Below are positions 24,191 to 34,304 of a stretch of 64,000 nucleotides of DNA, piece after piece. The first letter of the stretch is position 1. Every line of letters starts with the position of its first letter. The notes under the pieces are model-generated. The model saw nothing but the letters and a program-made list of their open reading frames with translations, had not been told where the DNA came from and ran no database searches. Where the stretch lies: positions 248,001-312,000 of the forward strand of contig MU008193.1 of NCBI GenBank assembly GCA_010909165.1, in the 5' to 3' direction. This stretch comes from Anthoceros angustus. Taxonomy: Eukaryota > Streptophyta > Anthocerotopsida > Anthocerotales > Anthocerotaceae. Made by a program: the position numbers and the translations under genes.

Positions 24191-24429
24191 ACTGTAATCA
24201 GACTTTACAAAGGATGTGTGTACGGCCTTCAGATAGCCCAATCAAAGGAGCCTGATCCGGCTCAGGACGGATGAGGATGAGGACATGCGTCCGTCCTTAA
24301 ATTGTGCTCTGAGTAATATCGGAATTAAGGTTTTGTCAACAACTGAGTTTTGGCATCCGAATGCCCGAAACAACCACCCAATCTTCAAAAGAATCCTAAA
24401 TCCTATGATAGCTCTATTCCGTCCGCTGC

Positions 24430-24692
24430 ATACCTTCCTGGGACCTCCGCATGGCACCCAGTGGAGATGAGATCACCGCCCTGCAGCAAAGAATGGAGCC
24501 AGACAAAACTTGTAGCTGGAATATGATGCTTTTCTGTGCAAGGCAAGGCCACGATGTCCTCAACAGCAAGATGCAGGAGGGGAGTGCACTTCAGGCGTCA
24601 GAAGGCGAACAGGTCTTCAGGATTAGTCCACTATGCCAGCAACTTCCTCTTGCTCTTCTTATTTTCTTCAGCTTCTTGGGAGCGAACGGCAT
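24430..24692 (-). pseudogene. Decayed 5' end of a gene X copy
   Basis: The minus strand from 24692 starts MPFAPKK, like gene X, then loses frame in the Lys-rich stretch. The GLILKTCSPS-like reading is the shifted counterpart of the TNPEDLFAFWG region. A remnant of exon 2 (GGDLI) follows near 24480. It lies divergent to the intact GALAK gene, mirroring the intact gene X and GALAK relic at 20.7-22.1 kb. Confidence 0.75.
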
Positions 24693-25291
24693 TCTGTGAA
24701 AAGGCATCGTCTCCAAGCCAAACCTAGTGCAAGCCCGACGGCCTTTCTTCCTCTTCTTTCTCATTGGATACAGCCAACCTGGATTGCCTTACGACCCTGC
24801 CAATTCCGCTCCTCTGCAGCAAAGATAACAGGACGGACGCTTTTCCTGAGGTCATCAGCGGCTTCAGATCTTGTTCCGCTAAACACATGCATGCCTAATG
24901 CTGCAGCGACCCGCAGCATCTCGGACAACTCTCGCCTTTCGCGTGAAGCAAAATGCGCCTCACCTAGCACCGGATTTCCCAGCGCAATCGCGTATCATCG
25001 AATTCCAATTCGAGTATCATCGAATTCCTACTTGGTGTCATCCAATGTCTTGCATGCAAACAGGCAGACTGTTCCGGCCTAGATGCCGGAAAATCAGTGT
25101 TGCAAAGCGAAGCTATGGACCATCCGATCCGTTTCATTCTTCCCAGCCCAGGCAGTGACTGAGGAAACGAGTGAAAGGTGCAAAACGAATTTCTTCGACA
25201 ATAACAAGCTTCGAAGTTCCTGTTACTGGCTGGCTCACTCCTTCAGGAAAGAGGACCTTCGGTGGCGGTCAATCGTGGGGAAACGCTAGGC

Positions 25292-27889
25292 ATGGCGGGC
25301 TCTGCTGCGGTTGCGGAGACATGGCCAACTTCCGGCCTTGTCAGTGCGGAGTCCTCCACTTCTGCTGTCTCGGTCTCTGCATGTAGTGACATGCTGGTTT
25401 CTGTTCCGTCATCCGGATATGGATTGCTTTTGTAGGTTCAGAGAGTGCGGGATATCGTGGCTGGCATGGCACAGGTTGGAAGTGACGAAGTTCGGTTTGC
25501 TGTGTCTCCTTACCGAATATGTCCGCTGGGGGCTCACATAGATCACCAAGTAATTTACTCCCCCCTGCCTTGCCGTTAGGATTGGAGGTCAATGGGAGAT
25601 CGCTAGTAGTTGATTTCTTAGCAGCATGGGAATGCCTGTAGCCTTCATCCATCTCGGGCTTGCAGGGTGGCTGTGTGACTGCCATGGCAATCAACAAGGG
25701 TGTGCTCCTCGGATTTGTTCCTTCAGAATCTTCCAAGGTACTGGATGTCGTGTTGGTGAGAACCAGTAGCTCTTTTTTTCTCTGACGTCCTAGTTTAGAC
25801 TCTGTGTGCTGAAGATACGGTAGGGAAGCTCACCAGCTGTCTCGTCCCTTCGTTTGACAGATGCAGCTGAGATCTGGGCAATACAAGGGCCAAGTGAATT
25901 TCAGGTTTGCCCCAGTGTTTTCTTTATTTGGAGTACCCTACCTCCCTTATTGCTCTCTCAGAGTTTTCTAGCATTTCGTCGATGGGCAGTGTACATGAGG
26001 TTCACGACAGAAACCCATGCAATAACAAGGAGAGTGGGATCCTTGAAGATGATTGCGAAGAATCCGGATGGGGCGATTATGCAAGAGGAGCTGTGGTAGC
26101 ACTGCAGAGAAGTGGATTCAACGTCGCACAGGTTGAGCTTGCTTGTTTCTGCATACTCTCTCGGTGAAGTCTCATCTGGGTCTTATCTTTTCCTCCGTGA
26201 TGCAGGGAATCATAGGATTTGTGGAGGGCCACAAAGGGTGTGATGGAGGGGGAATAAGTTCTTCAGCTGCTGTGAGTTTTGTCTTGTTTTGCGGTCGGGG
26301 CTTGTCATTCGGTTCCAAAGCAGTAGAAGTTGTTCAAAACCAGCTTATCATAGAGCATTCCTAGGAAGTTGATTGCTTGTAAACAGACATCTCTAGAGAA
26401 TGTTGTCCGATGAGTCCCTGGAGATGGAACTAATTGCTTCTTGGCTTGTAGATTGGGATCGCAATGCTTTTGGCTCTGGAAGATGTCAACTCTCTCGATG
26501 TTTCAGAAGAAGAGAATATAGAGCTAGACAGGTAAGCTGACGCTCGTTTCAATTGACATGTTTCAGTCTGGCAAAGTATAGGCGTTACTTAAAGGGTCGT
26601 CTTGCAGGTTAATAGAGAACTCATACCTCGGCCTGCGTAATGGATTGCTTGATCAGTCTGCCATTTTACTTTCACAACGCAACTGTCTCACGGTCATTAA
26701 CTGCAAGGTCTCCTAAGCTGTCCCTTATTCATCCATCATATTCAAAGCTGTTGTCAAGAATGGGTTGACATCTGTGATGGTGGGCTGTGTCAGGACCGCA
26801 GTCACATGGTTGTGCATTCTCCCTGGTCAGAACAGAAAGGACAACAGGAGCTTCCTTACAAGTTTGTCTTGGCATTCTCAGGTCTCCGGCATGCTTTGGC
26901 GAGCAAACCAGGGTACAACTTGAGGGTAACTGAATGCCAAGCAGCAGCAGATGCTCTTCTTCGGTGAGTCCCCAAGTTTGTAGGAGGATATGGATTAGCT
27001 TGGAATATCAATATCTTAATGATTTTCCGCCCATGCAACTGCAGAGCTGCTGGGAAAACGTCCACACTGCCTGTCTTGGGGGATGGTATGGGCATGTTAT
27101 GCTTACCGTATTAGTTGTTTGCCGCATCTCTTCATGAATCCCATTTCTTGCAGCACAGACTAACCAGACCCCTTGCGTGTCTGGCCAGTTACCATCGAGC
27201 AGTACAAAACTCATGAGGTTAGATTCATCCGTCGTAATCAGATGGAAGCTTGGGTAAGTACAATTCCAGCTATCGACTACAACCTTGTGGCTGCTTCTTT
27301 CCAGTCTGTGCTCGAAAGTGATTTGGCAAAGAGAGCCAGACACTACTTCACCGAAACCTCCCGTGTGGAAGCAGGTTCGTGGTCTCTGCAAAAAACCTGT
27401 GTCCGCTCGACAGAGTTGCTATTAACTTTGTCTGCACACATAACCTTGACAAAGTGTTCAGGAATCAAGGCTTGGAAGGCTGGCGACTTGCTGGAGTTCG
27501 GAAAGCTGATGACAGAGTCAGGCCTGAGCTCGATTGAAAACTACGAGTGTGGTAAGAGCCCACCTTCGAGTAGTTCCTCGTGTGAAAGATTGTTGGTCAC
27601 GAAATCGCACGTCTGATAATGAAACATGCGAACAGGCTGTGAACCCTTGGTCCAACTCCGCGAAATAGTGCTGAATGCACCAGGCGTGTTGGGAGCAAGG
27701 TTCAGTGGAGCAGGCTTTCGGGGCTGCTGCGTGGGCCTGGTAGCTGCCCATTTGGCAGAAGCTGCAGCTGCATTCATCAGAGATATGTATAAAAAGGCTC
27801 AACCAGAGCTTGCAGCACATTTGGAGGATGATACGGCGGTTCTCATTTGTGAATCAGCGAACAAGGCACACATTCGCTCTGCTGCCTGA
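25292..27889 (+). CDS. GALAK: Galacturonokinase
   Basis: GALAK phosphorylates D-galacturonic acid to the 1-phosphate, salvaging pectin sugar for UDP-sugar synthesis in the cytosol. Fourteen exons join in frame to 452 residues: 25292-25339, 25436-25549, 25666-25737, 25861-25904, 25972-26131, 26206-26271, 26452-26531, 26608-26707, 26794-26963, 27045-27085, 27168-27217, 27305-27374, 27462-27551, 27636-27889. It is a GHMP kinase: PYRICPLGAHIDHQ (about 41-54) is the substrate motif, GGGISSSAA (160-168) the ATP-binding motif, and GARFSGAGFRGCC (388-400) the third motif. The match to Arabidopsis GALAK is close throughout (WGDYARGAV, LIENSYLGLRNG, AFSGLRHAL, SGLSSIENYECG). The exon 1 donor and the exon 11 borders are the least certain. 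A galactokinase-like sugar kinase is the only alternative. Confidence 0.94.
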
Positions 27890-29639
27890 GGAAAGACGAT
27901 GGGGCGTACACAGACTAGGGCACGTTGGACTGATGGGGCTGTTTTGCCAGAGCTAGTAGGTACAGACATCTACAGATTGTGGCAAAAGCTTTGTCTGTCA
28001 GACGTTATTTTGGGTCAGCTCAGATGCGTGGTGTATAGACATCTCTATCAGCAAGACTTGCCTTGACATGTTTGCTGCGGTCACAAGCTTGGTTCCTTTC
28101 TTGGCATCTGACATTCAAACAGCCCTAATCAAGTGAGCGACTGTCCTGCAGGCCTGTAGGCTGGCAGCCCTCTTCCCCCGCGCGCCACCCGCACCCCGGG
28201 TCGGAGGCCGGTCAGTCTGCCTCCATCATTTTGTGGGTCCAAAAAAATCGTGGACCCCGTTCATGTCAGATCTGTTTCCAGCACGGGAAGGGCATACATT
28301 ATGAGGTACTGGAACAGGTGATCCAGAAACTGGAACCTGGTAATTATAATCACACTAGAGAAGTGTGCAAGGCAACAACCGCTTACTTCCCCTCGCCCAG
28401 CAAGGTGATAAGTGAGTGGAAGAGGAATCTATTATGTGGAGCTCAGCCCCTTCCCCGTATGAAAGATGCTCGCATGCCCTAATCGAACTTCAATCCCATC
28501 AAGTCCAATGTCGTGCGGCCAAGGGAATAAATGCTGCCACCAGACTCCCGAGGCATGCTATTGAATGCCACAAGGCTCGCACTGCGGCAGCCAGTCCCTC
28601 ACGCCAACGGCACCTCCATGTCCGCACGCGCCGCCCTCACCACTTCCAACGCCTCCAACTCTCTATTTTGCCGTAATCCAAACAGCAATAGGTACATAAA
28701 ACCAGAGAGTTTAGCAGGTATGTATGTATCATTGTGGGAAAAGATAAATGCACTCTAGCATGGAATTGGGTTGAGTACATAGGTACAGTTAGAATTTCGT
28801 GCAGCATAAGGCCTTGACAGGTTAACCTACGGACGGACATAGGGTAAAGCAATCTTTCACTATCTCAACTTTTCACAATACTTGTCCAAAGGCGTTTAGT
28901 TTAATTTGCACAATTCACAGTTCATAAATGGTTCACTTGAATCACTTTTCCTATGTGGCATTAGTTGTCGCGTATAGTTCAGTTCGCCCAATTCAACCAA
29001 ATTGTGAGTCCGCAGACCTCCGAAGAGCTAGCACAATGGAAAGCTCATTCCAAGAACACACGGTGAACAGCTGCAGCAACAAAGAACAACAAATCATGGA
29101 CTCATCAGCGGAGGAGTGAAGACTAGACCTTGAACAAATGATCTTGCCACAGACTTCTTGCAAACAGAAGAGGCACTTGACATTCAAAATCTTCCCCTTG
29201 AGTGTTACAAGTGTTGGCCATAGATTTATACTCCGGCCCCAGCAACAAACTACCGTGTAATCTAGGTGCTACCTCCTAAGCTGGCCAAACAAAGCTCATC
29301 TCTTATGAAAAACCCCGATTCACACAAGCACGCATTGCTAATGATAAAAAGGGAGGTTCAAATTCTCCCCCACCATAAAGAAAGGTGCAATATGTACTCA
29401 AGAACTAATGGACTAAGACCTCTCAATATACCCTAAAATATTATAACTTTATGACATCCTATATTACACTATATTATATCGTATATGCTTCAATTGGACG
29501 TTCAGGCGATGATAAATGAGATGCATCATGAACGACAACCCCAATGGTATGTAGGTCATTTTATCTCCCTAGTCATGACAGCATAAGCGCTATAGGTTCT
29601 ATTTCAATATCTGAATATTAGGGTTTCAATATCAAAATC
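27890..29639. other. Region with no recognised gene
   Basis: No conserved exon is visible. Near 29350 the stretch GGGAGGTTCAAATTCTCCCC looks like an isolated tRNA T-arm with a B-box, but no A-box or other arms pair with it. Confidence 0.5.
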
Positions 29640-30700
29640 AGCCGGGCCGGGGACAAGGAAGATGCAAGAGGGGCGAGATCGAGGCTAGAGGCGCCAAGGT
29701 GGATCGAGTCTATCAAGACCCTGCCAAGGCATGGCTCAAGAGGTGTCTCTTGCTAGGCCGTGTCGGGGAATACGCCAGGGCTGCCCGGGCACTTCGTCCG
29801 GAGCCGGTGGCGCCAGCCTTCGGAACACCATCTCTGCACTCCGTGCCCTTCATCTGGCCCTAGATGAGCTCATTCCACATGATATCCTGGATTATGTACA
29901 GGAGGAGCCTTTTTGTCTCGACTGGGTGGTCTTTGGTAGGGCTCTTACCACTACCCTACGGCTTTTCTCAAGTGCTCTATGTGTGCTCAAGTGCTCTGTG
30001 TGGGACAGTCTATGATCACCTTCGGGATTACTTTGCTCTTGAGGATGCTTCTGGCGGTTTCTCGGATCTCTTCATTTTGGCCGCAGCAGTGGCAAGGGTG
30101 AGACTCCTGATCAAATCTCTCGGGTGTTGGGGGCTAGCAGGTTACTGGCTATGGAGAACCACACGCCTGGGTTGTGCCCTATCATCGTTGGGGAGGCATT
30201 CTTACACTTCATAGGTCACAACATTGCTATCCAACTTTGGGAGCTGTTCCAGGGGCATCTTTCCCCCTACCAATTTGGGATTGCCACTTCGGAGGGTTGT
30301 TAGTCGGCCGCATTTGGTATCGCACCGGTTCTGGAGTCACGTCAAGAATGGGTTGCCTTGCAGGTGGACATTAAGAACACTTTCAACACGGTCTCTAGGA
30401 TGACAATTTTTACAGAGCTCAAGGATGCAGGCAGGCACCTAGCAAGTCTTATTCCTTTGTCCGCTCCACGGACCATCTAAGGAAGGGGTTATTGTACTGT
30501 GCTGGACTCGGCGACCGATACAAGGCCGGGGATCCCTTGGGGGTGCTCTCTTTGTCGTTGTACACTTCAGGGCCTTGGCCGTAACTGCCGACGAGGTCGG
30601 GGAGTGTCTCTTTCCGTCCGTGGCGGACGACACTCCTTCCTCAACACCCAAGACGGAGGCCTCCAAAATTGGAACATCTCAAATTAAGAAACGAGCAGTG
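29640..30700 (+). mobile_element. Non-LTR retrotransposon RT fragment (part 1)
   Basis: This is reverse-transcriptase coding sequence broken by stops and frame changes. The order is EYARAARALRPEPVAPA before the RT, then LGASRLLAMENH, PIIVGEAFLHFIGH, LSPYQFGIATSEGC (stop follows), VALQVDIKNTFNTVSR, GDPLGGALF and VADDT. The last is the catalytic (Y/F)xDD-type box. These are the RT blocks of plant LINE-like elements. The element is dead. It continues as an inverted piece and then a C-terminal piece. Confidence 0.85.
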
Positions 30701-30720
30701 AAGACGGGGGCAAAGAGGGC

Positions 30721-31105
30721 CTAGCCCTCAAGGAAGGTCCCCGGCCCGATAATATCTTCAAGTGCCTGCATAATTTGTAGATCAAAATTCCCAAGGCTTA
30801 ATAGAAAAGCTGGGGAGGGAGCCACTATCTTGGTGCGGTAACTTAGCCGATGTGCAAAGAAGGACAAAAGGATGCCAAATGCCGCCTGAGGATCCCCTAA
30901 TAAAGGTAGGTTACCGACGTGGGCTAAGTCCTCCTTCAAAGCCTCATCCACAAAACCCAGAGTAAAGGCCAGAGGACCCACGGGGACCCCCAAGATGCGA
31001 AGTCCCTGCGAAGGAGCAATGTCCTCCCCAAGAAATTGAAGAGAGGGAGCAATACCAGACGGGGACCAAACCTTGCACTTCTCGTCTTTTGTGGAAGGGC
31101 TACAT
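30721..31105 (-). mobile_element. Non-LTR retrotransposon RT fragment (part 2, inverted)
   Basis: The minus strand encodes the segment that normally follows the ADD box: KCKVWSPSGIAPS, then LRILGVPVGPLAF, HVGNLPLLGDPQAAFGILLS and IMQALE. It is inverted relative to the flanking plus-strand parts. The frame is open across most of the piece, so the inversion may be relatively recent or simply a short surviving stretch. Confidence 0.85.
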
Positions 31106-31329
31106 GGCCTTCAAGCCACTCCAGGAGAAGCAGTACATGAAGGTGTAGAGGGCAATCCTTAGGGAGTCTACTATTCCCCAGCCAGTTCGTGTCCGCATCC
31201 GCTCTTGCTCAGGAAGGGAATAGGCTCCTAGCTTTTGGCTCGGCCTTGCATCCAAGCATTATGAATCGCACCAGCTTCTTTTTTAACTGCGATGAGGTTC
31301 TACCTGGGTTTGGTCCAGCCTTTAGCCTG

Positions 31330-31765
31330 TTCTCTCTCAACTTGCAGCCGTGGGGCCTCTCTCGATGACTCAGGGTTCCACCTGGCTTACTGTCCAATTG
31401 GAGGTCAACGTATCACCACTCATGACGCCGTTCGCGGTGTCATGTTCTTGATGGCCAAGGAGAGCAATTATTTTCCATACAAGGAGCGTCCATATACCCT
31501 ACACAATAGGGTGTCACTCAAGGCGGATCTATTTCTGATCTGGGGGACCAAATGTTTGTCGCAGATGTCATCGTAATGAACCCTACCCTGAACTCCATTT
31601 GTGAGCATGCCATTATCAACCCTCCGGACTGGGCGGCGGAGGGATGTGCAACTGCTAAGGTACACAAGTACATATCTTTGCAAGACGGCCACGCCTTCAT
31701 CCCCAAGAGGGCCTTTGAGATTCACAGGGCTATGGGCAAGAATTGCCCCCCTGGCTCTTGGCCCT
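31330..31765 (+). mobile_element. Non-LTR retrotransposon C-terminal fragment (part 3)
   Basis: The plus strand resumes with GASLDDSGFHLAYCPIGGQR, a Cys/His-type C-terminal motif, followed by HDAVRGVMF. After a frame change it reads FVADVIVMNPTLNSICEHA, then AKVHKYISLQDGHAFIP. These are the usual C-terminal blocks of this LINE-like family. Confidence 0.85.
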
Positions 31766-31959
31766 TTAGTGGGTTGTCCCCTCTTTTCGCGGTAGATGAG
31801 TTTTCCCATCTCTTCTTTTTAATAGCGTCTCCATTATTCTCTTTTCTATGTGCAGCATGTGCCCAACAGCTTCAATTATAAAAAAGTACTGGCTCGCGCG
31901 TGGGGTGACGGATTCCATCATCACACCCGAGAGCTTGGAGGCGCCCCCGTTGCACACAC

Positions 31960-32385
31960 TATCCCTCGAGCTTCCGAATCGCAGCTCCTCGTACAATTAC
32001 TCAATTACAATCAATTAGCATTCTATTACATGCATTTTATAGCGGGGTTTGCTAACATTGCAAGGGTGCTGACTAACCTATTGCAGGGAGACAGATGTTG
32101 GAGATGGGGTGACAAATGCCAAACTGGCCTCGAGTTTTGGAAGGAAAAATTACTGATTGCTGGTGGTTTAGTTTATCTCTAGCTGCAAAGTCCTTTTGTG
32201 GTAGTCATTGATGCTTCTGACTCTGCTGTCGGGGCTGTGTTACAACAAGACCAGTCTAGAGAGCTTCAACCTATTTCTTATTTCAACAAGAAGTTGAAGA
32301 GACATGCCACACTACAACACCTCATTAAAAAGCATCTTCTCTTCTTCAATATGCAATCCATCCTTAGCTCCTTCAAACAATGAAC
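31960..32385 (+). mobile_element. Ty3/Gypsy RT-RNase H fragment
   Basis: Two adjoining frames give the junction of reverse transcriptase and RNase H of a Ty3/Gypsy polyprotein. The first is LLNYNQLAFYYMHFIAGFAN with TNLLQGDRCWRWGDKC and LEFWKEKL. After a stop comes VVIDASDSAVGAVLQQDQ with LQPISYFNKKLKRH. The stop and loss of everything downstream show a truncated relic. No LTRs are seen. Confidence 0.85.
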
Positions 32386-32399
32386 ATCAAAGTTTGAGG

Positions 32400-33480
32400 A
32401 ACTACTCTGCATCGACCCAAAGGGATTATGATTCTAAACCCCATAAATCCCAACCCACTCAAATCGAGCCTCAATGCCCAACTCGCTTAATTTTACATTG
32501 TACACAATTTTTGTATGACACTAGTTGATGTTGAGGTTGCTCTTTGTGGCAAATGATTTTCTTTAAATTATAAAATAACAAAATTGTTTTTACCAACATA
32601 CATGGTCGAAATGCGAAAGAATACAAGAGCCATTATTACTTGGGTACTTATATAATGGTTTAGCTTTTTAGTGCATTGCAAAGGTCTTTTATTGGACTCT
32701 GTGCCATCATTTGTTCATAATTAAATAAAATATTTTAAATAAAGGCATTTATAAAAGACATTTACTTGTTCTTAAAAACATTGAGGCACATAGTTTAAGG
32801 AAAGGCCTTTCCAATGCACTAAAACTCCACACTATCAAATTAGTATCCACAGAGTAATAACGTCTACTTCTTGTGAGATTTGTGGAATTTTTTTGCAAGA
32901 TTCGTTCCGATACGATATATTGATCAAAAGTTTTCAAATATTTTTAATCATATGGAGGGCATAATTCTCCATAAAGGGGAACCTTAACATGAACTAGTCT
33001 CACACAAAAAATATGCACAATGTTTAATAACATGAGTCAAAAGGTTCGATTTGAGTGAGTCAAACATTCTAGAATTAAGCATAGGCTCTAGATCTGCCAT
33101 GTTGTCCATGCGGACCTCCAGCAGCCATCGTATGTAGACCAAATGATTAGCAATCCAATCCAAACTGATCGATATGCCTTTTATTTGGTATTTCCGAGAC
33201 TACTTTATACAATCGTCGGACATTATCAAATTGTATCCCATCCGGGTCTATATGTCTAATAGATTAATTCGTCCTTTCTTATGGTATGAATTTTCTCATT
33301 TGATCTATGACTTGAGAGAAATTAACATTAAAACTCCTTCAACAACCAGCAACAGTCATAGTAAAAAAAAACTTTACAACTACTTCAACAACCAGTAACA
33401 GTTACAGTTAAAAAACTTTACAACTACTTCAACAACCAGCATCAGTTACACTCCGGTGTGACATATATCTTGAATATAAC
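32400..33480. other. AT-rich spacer
   Basis: Low-GC DNA with no recognisable exon or domain. It ends in a short tandem array. Confidence 0.5.
33338..33451. repeat. 44-46-bp tandem repeat, 2.5 copies
   Basis: Units start TTCAACAACCAG at 33338, 33384 and 33428 and end ACTTTACAACTAC; the last is partial. Length differs by the size of an A-tract. Confidence 0.85.
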
Positions 33481-34304
33481 TTTGATTCATTGTGTGCACA
33501 AGGGAGCGCGCGCGAGCGCAGGAGTCGAGAAAAACCTCCACATGGAAGTGGGAATCACAATCCACGATCCACGTAACCCGGCAGAGCATTTAAATATGTA
33601 CAATTGGGAAAGCGGTTCCAAATGCAAAGTGGAATTGGCGCTTAATGCATTTTTGTATGCGGCCCGGCCTGGCCCTGCGCAGGCAGAGGCAGAGGCAGAT
33701 GCAGAGGCAGGCCAGCACGTCTTATGGGCAGCGCTAGGCCTGCCGCTGCCTGGGCCTGCTGCTGCCTCTCCCCCGCTCTGTCGTTCCCCTCCCGCTCGCT
33801 GCTGCCTGTTCCAGCTCCCGCCATCTCTGCTCCTCCTCCTGCTCGCCCCTCCTGTTCGTCCTCCCTTGGCGCTCTAACCGAGTCGACTCCAGGTCGAGTC
33901 GAGTCGTCCAGAAACGGGACGAGACGAGACGTCTCGACCGCCGATTCCATTCCCTCTTCACCTCTAGCGCCCGACTCTCCTCCTCCGCCTACTTCATCCT
34001 CGCCCTCTCACGCGCACCTCTTTTTGGCGCGCAATTCCTGCCCGCTCTCGATCTCCAGCTCCGTGCGAGCTCAGCGACGCCGGATTGCGCTCCCGCTCCG
34101 GAAGGCGCCTCATTGCGGCGATGCGCCACCGGCAGAGCTCCGGATCTGGGACAGCAAGCCCCGGCCTGGCTCCATGAATTCTAGGCAATTGGAGGCAGGC
34201 GGATCCGGGCTGGTGCGAGCTGGTGCTGAATCTGGGAGGCCTCCGAGCCGCTGCATTGCGCCGTGCCGCCTCCGCTTTCTACATGCCAGTCGCAGGGAGG
34301 CTCA

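Noticed and set aside
27154-27217. Alternative GALAK exon 11 start at 27154
   Set aside because: That acceptor puts the exon in a frame that stops in the next exon; the acceptor at 27168 keeps the conserved frame.
27218-27254. Longer GALAK exon 11 ending at a GTAAGT donor
   Set aside because: It would add 12 residues absent from plant GALAK and leave an intron of only about 50 bp. Kept as a possible splice variant but not the main model.
29330-29375. Possible tRNA gene
   Set aside because: Only a T-arm-like hairpin with a B-box is present; no A-box, D-arm or acceptor stem can be paired.
30721-30993. Independent minus-strand gene
   Set aside because: Its sequence is the part missing from the flanking LINE-like element, so it is an inverted piece of that element.
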